A stretch of DNA of 64,000 nt from Circinella umbellata. Lineage: Eukaryota; Mucoromycota; Mucoromycetes; Mucorales; Lichtheimiaceae. The position numbers and the translations under genes were made by a program. The DNA is taken from assembly GCA_025093555.1 (NCBI GenBank), contig JAIWNF010000023.1, positions 434,001-498,000 on the forward strand, given 5' to 3'. Shown here in pieces: positions 1 through 11,760 of this stretch (the first letter of the stretch is position 1; every line of letters starts with the position of its first letter). Under the pieces are notes generated by a model. It saw only the letters and a program-made list of their open reading frames with translations, searched no databases and was not told the DNA's origin.

Positions 1-780
1 CTAAGGTGCATCCTGACTTAAACCGTCATTTTTCGAAAATTGAAATATTTTAAACACCCGACGGGTAATCATACTGTCACCAATGAGACTATCAAAATTC
101 TGCTGGCCATAGATAAGTCATATATTTTATAAAAAATAGGATAAAAAGAGATGATAGTGCATGTGTGTATAATGTTGAGAAATATGCAGTAATTTCCCTA
201 TTCTTTTTTCTTTTTCCTGTTGCTTGGGTTCATAATACCATTTGATATTTCTGATATTTCCCCAATATTTTCTGTCAGGTGGATGGGGTTATAACTTTAC
301 TTGGTTGCTATTCAACAAGAGCCTGGAAATGATTGGAATCTTTTTCGGTATAGATGATAGTATTTACATGCAATGAATATTTGAAAACAACTATTTTTTG
401 AGTTTTATTGTTGTTCTTATATCTATTTGTTTTTTATTGAGTGAAGAAAAATAGAACGGTAAAAGCTAGGAGCTACATATAAATCAGAGCACGAACCTTG
501 TGTAACCATAATTCATCCACTTTTATAGGTTACACACTGCTTATCCCTTTCTCGAATTATTGGCGTTACTTAGTAAAATATCATATTTTGACAAAACTTT
601 GACGTAACAAATCTCAATGGAAAATGACTTTTTCTAAAAACTGTTCCGTAACATCTCTTCAGAATACTTAAATTAACATATATTACGGCTCAAAAAGTTT
701 ATAGCTTCATTTCTGACAATTTTTTGTCAATTCTTATTCCACTCCATATTTTGACGGTTTAAGTCAGGATGCACCTTAAT
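1..780. mobile_element. Non-autonomous TIR element (MITE-like), complete
   Basis: The first bases and bases 753-779 are inverted copies of each other: TAAGGTGCATCCTGACTTAA continues for about 27 bp at each end. The roughly 720 bp between them has no substantial ORF and is AT-rich. A short imperfect TIR and a TA-like border fit a Tc1/mariner-type non-autonomous element. The left target duplication cannot be seen because the window starts at the element end. Confidence 0.8.
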
Positions 781-849
781 CCTTTAAACTTTTGAAAAAT
801 AAAACTGGGTCGTTATTTCAAATCCCTGTAAACTGTTCTAGTAGTTGAT

Positions 850-1795
850 CTATGAATTCAAGGATGAAATAATGTCACAGTGTAATAGTGACATATTGGG
901 TATGTAATTCTCCAATCCATCGCGAAGGCAGTCCCTTGTGCGCTTTTGAGCTTGAAGATCAGGGACATCTTCTTCCAGCAGTGAGATTGTGCGGTTGAAT
1001 TGTGAAATTGCCTCGTTACAAATAGTGTTAATGATATCTTGTCGTGCTTCTTCTTTGGAAGCTCCATCTTCAAACACACGTTTGGCAATTCCATACAATA
1101 GTTTATTAGTTGCGTCGTCCTTTTTCGGCATATGTAGTATCGATGGTTTCTGCTCGACCAGAAAGTGACTAATTGCTACCATAGGATTAAGTGGTTCCTG
1201 CTTCAAATATTCTGCTTTGGTTGCAGGACTAATAAATTAGAACTTTTGTATCTACCCTTTGCAATGCGCTCACTTGCTAAATGGCATTGTAAGTCAGGTC
1301 CTTGAATTATTGGCTCGTATTACAGATACAGAAGTCTACTGCAATTGGCAACACAGGCTTATGTTTTTTGATCATCAGACAATTTTCATTAAGGCAACGG
1401 AATAAAGTGCCATTAGCATTGTGTTGAATTCCGCTAAGTATTGGCGGTAATGTCTCTGTTTTTGCACGCTTAATTTGCACATAAAACACACGCGATCTTG
1501 TGTAATTCGTCCATTCCGTAGGCTTTGTGCCGTACTCGCTTTCAGCAAGTTTGCCTACACAAAAGAAAATTAATACTCTTTAATTCTTGACAAACATAGT
1601 GTTTTACATACCAATGAAACTTTTCACAATCAAATTAAATGACCAATTTATCGTTCAAAGATCCATTGACTCATCAAGTCCGTTCCTGGGGGCGTATTTT
1701 GCGGCAGGTACTAAAAGTCGTGCCATTGACCCTTCCTTACTACCCTGCTCTTCAAGTTGTATCTTTGCATAAATAATAATCTCTAACATATAATG
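850..1795 (-). pseudogene. Decayed multi-exon gene, unrecognised
   Basis: Three coding-like blocks lie on the minus strand. The first (about 1795-1610) follows a TTAG acceptor and ends at a GTATGT donor. The second (1556 to about 1305) starts after TTTTGTGTAG and joins the first in phase. The third (about 1224-850) ends in a stop at 850. The first block has an in-frame TGA at 1657-1655, where CGA would restore the frame. The 118-residue last block is helical and charged with no motif I recognise. The junction between blocks two and three does not resolve cleanly in phase. The gene abuts the TIR element at 1-780, so it may be an old transposon or duplicated gene fragment. No function is assigned. 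Confidence 0.45.
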
Positions 1796-2996
1796 ACGTT
1801 AAAAACCAGTGCTTTTGTTCGTTTTGAATAGCTTTTTCTTTTTGGTTCCGGAGTATAGTGATAATGAATTAACTTATTCAAAATATTGTACATGTAGAGT
1901 ACTCAGAGTTGAAATAAAAGTTATAAATAATGCGAGAGTTAATTAAATCTCTTTACCAAAGGAAAACCCCAAATGCCACTAGTAAAAAACCATAAAATAG
2001 ACTCAATAACTATTAAAAAAAGATGAAGAAGACCAAATTTGTAAGAATTTATAAGTCAAGTTAACATACATATCGTGTACTTTCATTAACGAAAAGTATT
2101 ACTTGCATTGGTAAAGAGGGTTTAAAGTAAAATACATTCATTATTAGTTGCCTGATAAATAAGAATAATATTTTCTATACATACATGTAATATTATTATT
2201 GTGAAGCCCATATATCATATTATCAAGTATCAATAGATAGCTATTAAGAACGGTAAGATAGTAAGGCATAGCCAAAGATGGCAAAGTCAAATTATAGGGG
2301 GGGGGATGGCCCGACCACAGGATGCTGTCGTATTTTCCTGGTAGCTAAAAAGAGAACAATAAGTTGTCAGTGGGCTGATTTTCTGACATGAAGATAACAG
2401 ATATAACAAGAAATATAAAAGACTATTTCTCTCTCTCGTGATTCCAATCTAAGTAGTTGTGCTCATAAAATTCGTTATATTCACTTCTCCCTTTCCCCAT
2501 CAACTTATTATTTTCCATTCAATCAAAAAGTAACATAATTGTTCGTATTTATTTCCCCTCTTTAAGACAGTATCAAAATATAGATTCAATAAAAAAGACT
2601 TTCTAGCACTGTTTTTTTTTCGTCGAAGTGTATGTAGTGTATCAAAGTTTAGAGTATTGTTATAATTATGCAGGACACTTTTTTCTAAAATATAACAAGT
2701 TACAAAAGACAAAAAGGATATACCTATGACTTTGCTCCCATTCTTTTTTTTTTTTCGTCATAATAGCCTGTTTATATCTCTCGATTTCAACTACTTAAAT
2801 ATGGATTACTAATGGGTTCTCAAAAAGTAACTTTCAGTCCATTGCGCTTCAATTAAACAATAGTAATGAATTATTGAAAAATAGCATTTCTTGGGAGAAA
2901 GCGATAGAGTCGGGCCATCTTATTAATTACTATTTTAATGAATCAACTACGTAAGCAATTATAAAAAGATTTCTCGGTGCCCATATGGTTCCACTA

Positions 2997-3141
2997 CAGT
3001 TGAACCCCGTTTTTTGCACAGGGTGAAATTTGGCTTGAAAGTAGTGCAAAAACCGGGGGCGTGCAAAAAGTGGCGTCGATAACATAGTAAAACTAAAGCG
3101 GGATTTTGGCCAAAAGGTGTGCAAAAGGCGGGGTTTTACTG
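2997..3141. mobile_element. 145-bp MITE with pogo/Tc1-like TIRs
   Basis: The segment starts CAGTTGAACCCCGTTTTTTG and ends with the imperfect inverse (GCAAAAGGCGGGGTTTTACTG). It is flanked by TA on both sides (2995-2996 and 3142-3143), as expected of Tc1/mariner/pogo insertions. It has no coding capacity. A related degraded piece with CAAAAACTGGGGGTC lies near 10810-10876. Confidence 0.7.
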
Positions 3142-5159
3142 TACTAAGGAGGGTGTTGCTGTAAATGATGATGTTCCCACCTATGAACAATGAGACTGTT
3201 ATTCCAATATGAGTATGCTCTAGATATGGCTCGTGCTCCAAGACCTGTGCTTGTCCTTTTCGTACAAATAATGTGCATGTACCGCTCCTTTTTGTACCCA
3301 AATGTATTGAATATAGCTTTAGCTTTGATTACGGTGACGAATTTATTCTCGTTTAATATGAGATGAGTATTTTATGATTAACATTTATTTGAACATTTCT
3401 TTAGAAATTGGTACTGCAAATCTATATTGAATAAATTTGGTCTTTGAGTATTTACAAGTAGTTCACCCCGTTTTTCTGATTCTATTCCTAATAGGTACAT
3501 TGGGCGTCTCCTTTCAGGCAAGTATCCTTTCTTTTTTGTCTTCTTTTTTTTTTTTTTGTAAAGTGGTACAAAGCATGCAAGTCCCTTGATTTTGCTCTCA
3601 GTAAGATATGCCATCAAATCAATATAACAACATTAGTGTATTACTCTTGTTGTATAATCAATAGCGTTTATCTTATTGGTGTTATGTATTACTACAGGTT
3701 TTTTTTTTTGCTTTAGTAATTAAAGTTTTCAGAGGAATGCATGTGGCAAAAAATAAATAAATAGAAAGTCTCATGTGTGTGCGTCCATAAGTTAAACTTA
3801 ATTGAAAGATAACTATAATTTGTTTTTGGTGTATATTCGAACATTAGAAACAGAGGTCCTTTTCTCCGTGTCAGGAAATTTGCGTTATTTTTTACCCTAC
3901 TTTTTAAACATAAAGAGTCCAAGTTGATTATATCGAGGTTCAAACGAGTTGTTGCCAGAGCAGTATGTTTTTATTAAATTACACATGTGTTATATACGGT
4001 ATGATTAAAAGAATAAACGATAAATTATTTGTCAGAGTCTATAGTTTGGTATTTCATTGACTGTAGCTAATGATAGCAGAACAAATGTCGCAAGCAATTC
4101 TTAGGTATACAAATAATTACATCAAAATAAGATAATAGAGCAAGCAGATATTTAATTATAGCAGAATAACGTTTTGTTCTTTTCCATTTTGTATTATATT
4201 GATATAACATTAAGATATAAAACAGTACTAATTTTTATCTATGATATTTAGCTAGAGTGTATATGTTATTATACAATACGTAATAAATATAAACTTGTAT
4301 AAAATGTACTTTAATATTATAGATTATTGATACGTAAATAAATAATAATGACAATAATACATCTAAATTATGATGATACAGTAGTATTTTTGTTACTCGC
4401 ATAAAAGTCCATGTTGATTTCAAATACGAACGTAAAAAAAATCTTTTGGGTTTATTTTCATTAGTATCATTAACTATTATACATGTTATTTTTATTTAAA
4501 AGAATCACTGTCATAAAACTATACTTGAAATACATATTCAAATAATATAATAAAAATGACATAAGTCATATCAGGAGAAGGTGTATTTGGTTATCCGGTG
4601 ATAGCGGAAAAATAGAAAGGAAAATAGGGGTGGCGGTGATTATACTTTTGGATAGTGGCCAATTTATAATAACAAGAAGTAGTACCATAACGAGGATGAA
4701 CGGATCGACAAGATGATTATTTGACGATAGATTTATAAGTGGTTCTCATTCTACTTGTATATAAAACATTTCACTCCTGATATTTGCTTTCAACCACCCC
4801 TTGATTTCCATGTTTTGACCCGAGATTTGATAATGAAAGTAGAAGATGTAATACAATTCATTATCATCTTTTTTTTTTTTACTGTATATCACTTATAGGG
4901 GCATAAAAATTAGGAGACATGGTAAAGACATAAACGGATTTTACACATCATGTTCATTTGCCTTTTTTTTTACTTTTTTTTTGTTTAAACTTTAATTTTA
5001 CAATCTGTCAATCTTTTTAAGAATAAATATTTTTCGCCGCTTTTATTTTTTTACAATATAAAAAGTATAAAGTATTAGGAATAAGGACCTTGCGTTTTCT
5101 TTTAAGAAAAAAAAAGGTTACGCGGATCATCACTGAGGGAGGGGGGCGAATCTTTATTG

Positions 5160-5167
5160 TATAAAAG
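5160..5167 (+). promoter_or_regulatory. TATA-like box of the lipase gene
   Basis: TATAAAAG lies 59 bp upstream of the chosen lipase ATG. Between them is a T-rich stretch, as in many fungal secreted-enzyme promoters. Confidence 0.4.
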
Positions 5168-5225
5168 CTGTTTATTTTTTTTTCTGCTTTCGTGTACATC
5201 ATTTTCATCAAAGAAAATAATAGTT

Positions 5226-6822
5226 ATGAAATTTTTAATTACTTTTTCTTTGCTTTCAATTTTCTTGCTTCCTTTTTTCACCGCTGCCTTGCCTACCCCA
5301 GATAATGTTCAAAAGAGCCCCCAAAAACAAAAATTAACTAGTGTTCGTCATGCAACAAAAGATGAAATTAGAGAACTTGAATTTTATACCTCTTTATCTG
5401 CTGATGTATATTGTTCTGATGTAATGAAACGCAAGAGATTGGATTGTCCACACTGTGATATTGCGATAGCACATGGGCTAACTATAATAGATACAATAAT
5501 TTCTGATGATTATGATACCAATGTTATGGTAGCAAGAAGCAATATTGATAAAGCTATCTATGTTGCTTTTAGAGGTAAGAAAGAAAAGAATGTTATATGC
5601 ATAAATATCCTTGTTTGTTACTCTACAAAGAATACTAATAACATAAAATTATATATAAAAAAAGGTTCAAATTCTCTTAAAAACTGGGGTGTTGTACGTA
5701 TAAAACTATATATATTACATATTATTTTTAGTATGATGACTAGGATAGTATAATTATTGTTTACTGAATATCTAATATATTATCTGAATATAAAAATAAT
5801 AGAATTTTAGAGCTGTACCTGTTCCTTATTATCACAATGTTGATAAAGCATATGTTCATCTTGGATTTAAAAGAGCTTATCAAATAGTTCAAAAACAATT
5901 GACAGCAATTATTGACAACCAGCTCCAAATACATCCAGATTATACTGTGGCTGTCACTGGGTAAGTAAAGAATCGAGTCTCTTTTTTATCAGACCGCCTT
6001 TAACTATATAATCATGATTTCAAAATTAATTTATCTTAATCACTGATAGGCATTCTTTGGGAGGAGCTCTCGCCCTTTTGAATGCTTTGGATTTACATGA
6101 AAGAGGTATTAAAAACGTTGAATTGATTACTTTTGGTATGTAATAAATCCAGTTTCTTTATATATATATATATATATATCTTTGGTCGAAAAATTTCTTT
6201 TAATGGGTTCTGAATAGTAATTGATATAATTTTTATACTATAAATATTAGGTCAACCACGTGTAGGTAATAAACAATTTGCTGAATATGTTGTCTCAACT
6301 GGAATTCCATATAAACGTGCAGTACATGCTCGAGACAGTAAGTTTATTTATTTCATATTTATTATATTTATGTACTTTATATTTATAAATATATAACTGA
6401 TTTTTTATTCTTTTACTACGTACTGTAGCTGTACCACACGTTCCTGATAATGCTTCACCGCTTTATAAGTTTTATCATGCTGGAGAAGAATTCTGGGACG
6501 ATAACGAATTATTTGGTAAGTGCTTTCCTGATCTTTTATATTTGTATGATAATAATACAAATATATTGCTACTTTTCTTTTTCCAATATTAAAATAAAAC
6601 GTAATACCTATTAACTTCTACAATTACTACTATTACCAGTGGTGTGCCCAAATGGTATTGAATCTAACAAATGCTCATCATCTCTCGGCGTTGGTTCATC
6701 ACCTCTTGATCATATGCGGTAAGTTTTTAAGACGAAGAAGGAGAAAACCTAAATTGAAAACTGACAGCTGTTTATATTTTATTAGCTACTTCGGTATCAC
6801 TACCGGTATTTGCATACCTTAA
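5226..6822 (+). CDS. Secreted class-3 (Rhizomucor-type) lipase, 8 exons
   Basis: Predicted triacylglycerol lipase secreted from the cell. Exons: 5226-5574, 5665-5688, 5813-5960, 6050-6135, 6251-6337, 6429-6515, 6640-6718, 6786-6822. All junctions agree in phase and give 298 residues. The start at 5226 opens a hydrophobic signal peptide (MKFLITFSLLSIFLLPFF). The fold is that of Rhizopus/Rhizomucor lipases: an FRG oxyanion strand, nucleophile Ser in GHSLGG, Asp in ARDTVPHVP, and His in LDHMRYFGI near the C-terminus, with paired Cys residues. Known relatives are about 360 residues with a propeptide; here the region between the signal peptide and the catalytic domain is short. The lid segment after KNW is also shorter than usual. 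The exon 2/3 join is the least certain: a donor at 5698 instead of 5689 also keeps the frame. A TATA-like box sits upstream. Confidence 0.9.
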
Positions 6823-7470
6823 GAATACATTACAAGGAAATAATATATATTAATCTACTGTATACAGTAGTACTTCTGAACATATTATATACTTTGTTCT
6901 TTTTCAATCACCTTAATATAATAACATATTATAAACAAATCTTAATATTAATCACCCTATATAATAGACACTATTACAAAAATGTCATTTCATCATTCCT
7001 TTATCGCTCCCCCCCCTCTTATTGTCTCTAAAAAAAGTAGTATTCAATAAAATTTTAACCTATCTTTACCCATTTCTAAACGACTTTTTTCAATATATTA
7101 TTACATATCAAGCTTTATACAGATAATAATCCAAGTTCCTTTAACAATATACTCAAAATTCAAAAATTAAACGTCCACTCGTTCCAAATCGGGAGGGAGA
7201 TTAAATAACGAAATGTGTTTAATATTAATTCACTTGTGGATTCTATCATTTACATGTATATAAACGAAACGTGCGTGGAGGTTTTTAGGATTATATAGAA
7301 TTGTATTAAACACCGCCAAAAAACGGCATGCTAATTTTATTTGATCTTTTAAAAGCATCAGTATCATGTGCTTATCAAGTTCTATGTTTCTTTGTGTGGA
7401 GTGATTTGGTTAAAAAGCGGCAAAAAAAAACATTAGAAATTTTTTCAATAATGGCAACATTTTCGATTTT
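6823..7470. other. Intergenic region downstream of the lipase
   Basis: AT-rich sequence with an AATAAA-type polyadenylation signal near 7045. No gene is supported. It ends at the outer edge of the left palindrome arm. Confidence 0.5.
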
Positions 7471-7656
7471 CAACAGCAGTTTCTGAAAAAGTGTCAGTGC
7501 TATTTTTGAAATATTCGAAAAAGACCATCTGCATGCGGGCAGTTCCAGGAAATGTTGCTTATTGTTTATATTTATTGTTATATATTCTACCTTCGTGGTT
7601 TCTTCTTGGATACTAATTATTTTGTTATGTTCTTGGCATTTGTAAATTTGTAGCAT
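7375..7656 (-). other. Small ORF (93 aa) crossing the outer edge of the left arm
   Basis: A 93-residue minus-strand ORF begins inside the left arm and runs past its outer edge. The right-arm copy (14178-14378) has the same first 62 residues and then stops after four different ones. If this ORF is real, the right copy was truncated at the duplication breakpoint, so the left copy would be the original. I recognise no domain, and a chance ORF is possible. Confidence 0.2.
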
Positions 7657-9903
7657 AGTTGATTTTACATTATCAATGGGGGTAACTGCAATAATGGATT
7701 GCGACAGGAGCTCTTTGTCATACGAACTTATTAGCTTCGCTGTTGTCGTTTACAAAGAAAGTTATTATTTTGCTTAGCTGTTTAGTTTAGTTGGATTGTA
7801 TATGTATGTTATGCACCACTGTAAAGTCAGAAAGACAGTGAAAACTTTTCTTGTAGTTAAGCTTATACATATATACTTAATTCAAATATCACACCTCCCT
7901 AGCTACTGTTTGCATATGTTGCTGTTGACCCAACCATTAAAAATCTTATCAATTAAAATATGTCAAATCATTGCGTATGCCATGGTAACCAGTAACTAAA
8001 TTTCTATCTTAGGTTTTACATTACTATATATGAACATGTAAATTACTATGAAGAGACGACAATATTTTTTTAAAACGATAAAAGAAAAACACTTTATTTA
8101 TATTATTAATAAAAATAAAATACAGAAAGAAAGAAACCATTCTAAGCAACAGCCCAATGGTACACAAACAACATGATAAAATATTTATTATAAAAAAAAT
8201 GCAATGCTCTTGGCCGCAACTTTTTTTTTCAAGAAAAAAGCTACGTGGACAGGCCCTACCACGTGGAGGTGGCATTGCGTCAGGACCCGACCTCCCCAGT
8301 GGGTAACTGGATCATCGGCCCTCTTTACTACCCAAAGATAGTAAAGAGTATAAATATACTTACCTTTTAAACTTACCTTTTATACTTACCTTTTATCGTT
8401 CGTCGCATCGTTCGTGGTATCGTTCGTGGTATCGTTCGTGGTATCGTTCGTGGTATCGTTCGTGGTATCGTTCGTGGTATCGTTCGTGGTATCGTTCGTG
8501 GTATCGTTCGTGGTATCGTTCGTGGTATCGTTCGTGGTATCGTTCGTCGCATCGTTCGTCGCATCGTTCGTCGCGTCGTTCGTCGTGCTGCGGCGCTGCG
8601 TCAAAAAAAAACAAAAAAAATAAGAGTAAGAATAAAGCTCGTCAAAAGTAATAATATGTATAAAAAGAAGAAAAAAATGGATAGAGAGAAAAAATATAGA
8701 AAATGGATAGATGATTCATTAGGGGAAGAAGGATAAAATGTTGAAAAAAAAGTAGTACTTATCTCGTTCGTTGTTGGTTGTTGGGGGTGTAAGGAAAAAG
8801 GAAAAAAAAAAAGAAAAGAACAGAAAAAAAAAAAAGCTCTGGAAAAGACTCTTTTTATGCTTTTTTTTTGAGCCCAGAACAATGGTAACATCATTGATCA
8901 TGCATCAATGCCTTTGTATAGCTGACTTTTTTTTATATGGTCCAGACAAGTAAAAACAAAGTGAAGAAGAAAAAGGGAATGATACTTTTAGCGATCTTGC
9001 CATGGTGACACACACGCATGCTTTACTTTGCATAAAGATCCGCTTAAAAAACGTTTACCTCACATTATTTAGGAATCTAGACCTTTAGTCGCGCAGGACA
9101 ATAAAATGAACGCGTGTTTTTGTTTTTTACTTTTTACAGTGCCGTTCTTTAATCGAATAACTGATCATTATAAAGAACATTGTTTTCAAATCTACTCCCC
9201 CCCACTCTTTTTTTGCACGCGTTCATCCTTGAAAATAATAATAATGATATGCTGGTTGTCTAAAAAAAACATAATGTACCTTTTTATCTTTGATGTGGAT
9301 TCATGAAGCAAAATCTTTTATGTTGCTATAAAAAGAAAGTAACTCTGTTTCAATATCGTTTGTATAGTTTGTTGGTGTATTCAGTGAGACACGACATGGT
9401 TAAAATAACGAGTACGTACGTAAAAATAAAAATAAAGATAAAATATAGTCTACTGGGTTATATATAATTGTATAGAAGAAAAGCCATTGTATATAAAGGG
9501 TATGGAATAATATATTCAAATTAATCCTGCTGGTGACAATCATAGAGTGTTCTATAATTATTGTTCTTATATCACAGAGTGAAAGACGTTGTTTCTACCG
9601 TTTTGTTATTATTTTTAATATAAAGATAGTTCTATCCAATGGATTAAAAAATAAATTTAATCAATTCATTCCTATGTAATATCGTGTTTGACTTTTGAAT
9701 ACAGACACAGTTTACAGTACCATGAATTCCATCTATGGTCTAATATAAATCTAAACTACGTAAACGGTAATTTCGAGAACTATGCATGAAGTTTATAAGA
9801 TCAATATTAAAAAGAAATCAGAGCATTGATAAAATGTTCATTTCTTCATTGACATATACGATAATAAAGGAGGACGATTGTTCAAATTTTATACAGTTAA
9901 TGC
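7471..9903. repeat. Left arm of a large inverted repeat (2.43 kb)
   Basis: Read in reverse complement, this arm matches 11761-14363 nearly base for base in every stretch compared. Examples are CAACAGCAGTTTCTG at the outer edge, the GAACAATCGTCCTCC block near the inner edge, and identical 66-, 67- and 83-residue chance ORFs. The main length difference is the 12-bp minisatellite. The outer edge is at the CAACAGCAG motif (7471) and the inner edge at about 9903. No transposase-like gene lies in the arm. Confidence 0.9.
8395..8586. repeat. 12-bp minisatellite, 16 units (left arm)
   Basis: Sixteen units of a 12-mer (ATCGTTCGTGGT and the variants TCGTCGC/GTCGT at the ends). Eleven central units are the GGT type and five end units are variants. 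The 12-bp period keeps several frames open on both strands, producing artefact ORFs such as (VSFV)n, (TTND)n and (IPRT)n. It is flanked on the left by three ACTTACCTTTTA-type repeats. Confidence 0.95.
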
Positions 9904-11760
9904 CGAAAAAAACCTTATGCTTTTAACATACATCATATTATACATCTAAAAATGTTATCTGAACTAGTGTATTATTAAGCTTATTATTATGAATAAAATC
10001 TATGTACATATGAATACTGAATTTTATAAGTGTACGTATCATGAAAAGACTTTGAGACTTATGGTTCTTAATAATGAAAAATTTGACATTCGTTTATGCT
10101 AGCATATATAAGCGCTTACAGTTTCAAACAAAGCTTTTACCCATAAAAGTACTACCACATGTCGGGCATTGCTAATAGTACATATAAATATCCCACATTT
10201 ATTTCTTCGGTTCTATTTTTACCTTTAAAATCTTTTACATATTAGTCTTTAACAATTACTGTAATAATTGACTGACAATAGTTTCTTTTAACATACGTAA
10301 AGTCTCTTAAAGTACTCATTATAAGATTTTTTTGTGGATTCAGACGTAATATTCCTCAATATAAGAACTCTCACAGCCCAAGTTTCTCTTCTATTTTTAT
10401 ATTATTATTATTCAAATACAACTAAATTATAGGGTATTATTTCTTCTTTACGTATTTTAAATCTTTATACGAATTACTCCAATCACAAGATGAATGTACT
10501 ATGTGGATGCGACAGCTTTTACTCACTTTTTACATACTATATACTTTCTATTATTGCCTTCACCCTTTTTTTCCCTTCTTGCCCTTGAGGTTTTTTTATA
10601 TCACTTTGCCTAACAGGATCGGACTAGAGCGGATATGTCCTATTTCGACGCAGCGTTCATTTAGTCATTTTTTTTTCTCTTTAATAAACTTTAATCTACT
10701 ATGTGGATGACTACTTTTTTTTATCAAATGAATGTACTAGATACACTATAATTTTTTCTTTGTAAATGCGAATTGTAGGGTTTATTAAGTGTTTTGTGAC
10801 ATTTCTTTTATAAAGTTGTGGAACCCGAGTTTTTCAATTTTTGGGGAGTGCAAAAACTGGGGGTCTACTGCACGGTATACATTTCTGAACAGGTATCTTT
10901 AATACTGATCACATTATCATTGAAAGCAACAAAAATACTATGAAAGCTAAGATTGAAACTCATTCATATAAATCAACTTCTATTAGCAATGTTTCCATGT
11001 GGTCAATGCTACGTAACACACAATCTCAACAAAAATAGTTTTTAAAGCCTATGAGCTACAAATACCAAATGATTTTTTTTCTAACATTTAAAATTATATA
11101 ATTGATATACCTTCTTTGTTATATAATATATAGCTCTGCTTATCATAACTATTAGAAAAAACCGAACGCTGTCCATTGGATTACTTGTTAAAAATAACTC
11201 GTTTAGTTAGATTTAGGTAATGTTAATCTCCCAGTTTCATAAGTTAAAAAAACGCGAACGGAGTTTTCAGTCATATCAATGACAGCTGTACGCACGGGCC
11301 ACCATGGTTGTCATGCAGTAAAAAAATTGTTTGTCTCCTTTTAAATCTTGTACCTTTGCAACCCTTAAAAAAGGCTACATAAATTTTCAATACCCTAAAA
11401 CAATCATTTTTGTGCTGATATTATCTTTACTAATAATATTGACAGTTGCAAAAAAGAAAAAGAAAAGATTAGTCAACTATAGCTTCAAAAATCGCTCAAT
11501 TAGACAATATTTTTAAAAATTAACGCTTTAATTTCAACCAATAAAATTACGAGCGTATGGATTTTTTATACGTAAACTAATTCGTTTCATTAGTTTTATT
11601 TGCAACTTCCATGATACACCTATAAAATTAGATATTTATACGTACATAGTTTATTCATAATAATAAGAGCACACTAGCTTAATTAAAATTAGATATATAC
11701 AGTAGTATGATCTATGTTAAAATCATATAACCTTTTTTTCTGTGGTTCCTTCTTTTCCCT
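9904..11760. other. Spacer of the large inverted repeat
   Basis: 1.86 kb of unique AT-rich DNA between the arms. It holds only short chance ORFs and a degraded MITE piece near 10810-10876. The phrase AATGTACTATGTGGATG occurs near 10494, and its parts recur near 10700-10740. No recombinase or transposase is seen. Confidence 0.6.

Larger units (their letters stand above)
1796..5225. other. AT-rich intergenic region
   Basis: No supported gene in 3.4 kb. It holds a small MITE (2997-3141), many homopolymer runs and short chance ORFs without exon-like composition. The final 100 bp is the lipase promoter. Confidence 0.6.

Noticed and set aside
8395..8586. CRISPR-like array
   Set aside because: The units are contiguous 12-mers without spacers, in a eukaryotic context.
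8373..8623. Repetitive ORFs encoding (VSFV)n, (TTND)n and (IPRT)n in both palindrome arms
   Set aside because: They arise only because a 12-bp unit without stop codons repeats in phase. All are open at once on both strands, with no splice or start context.
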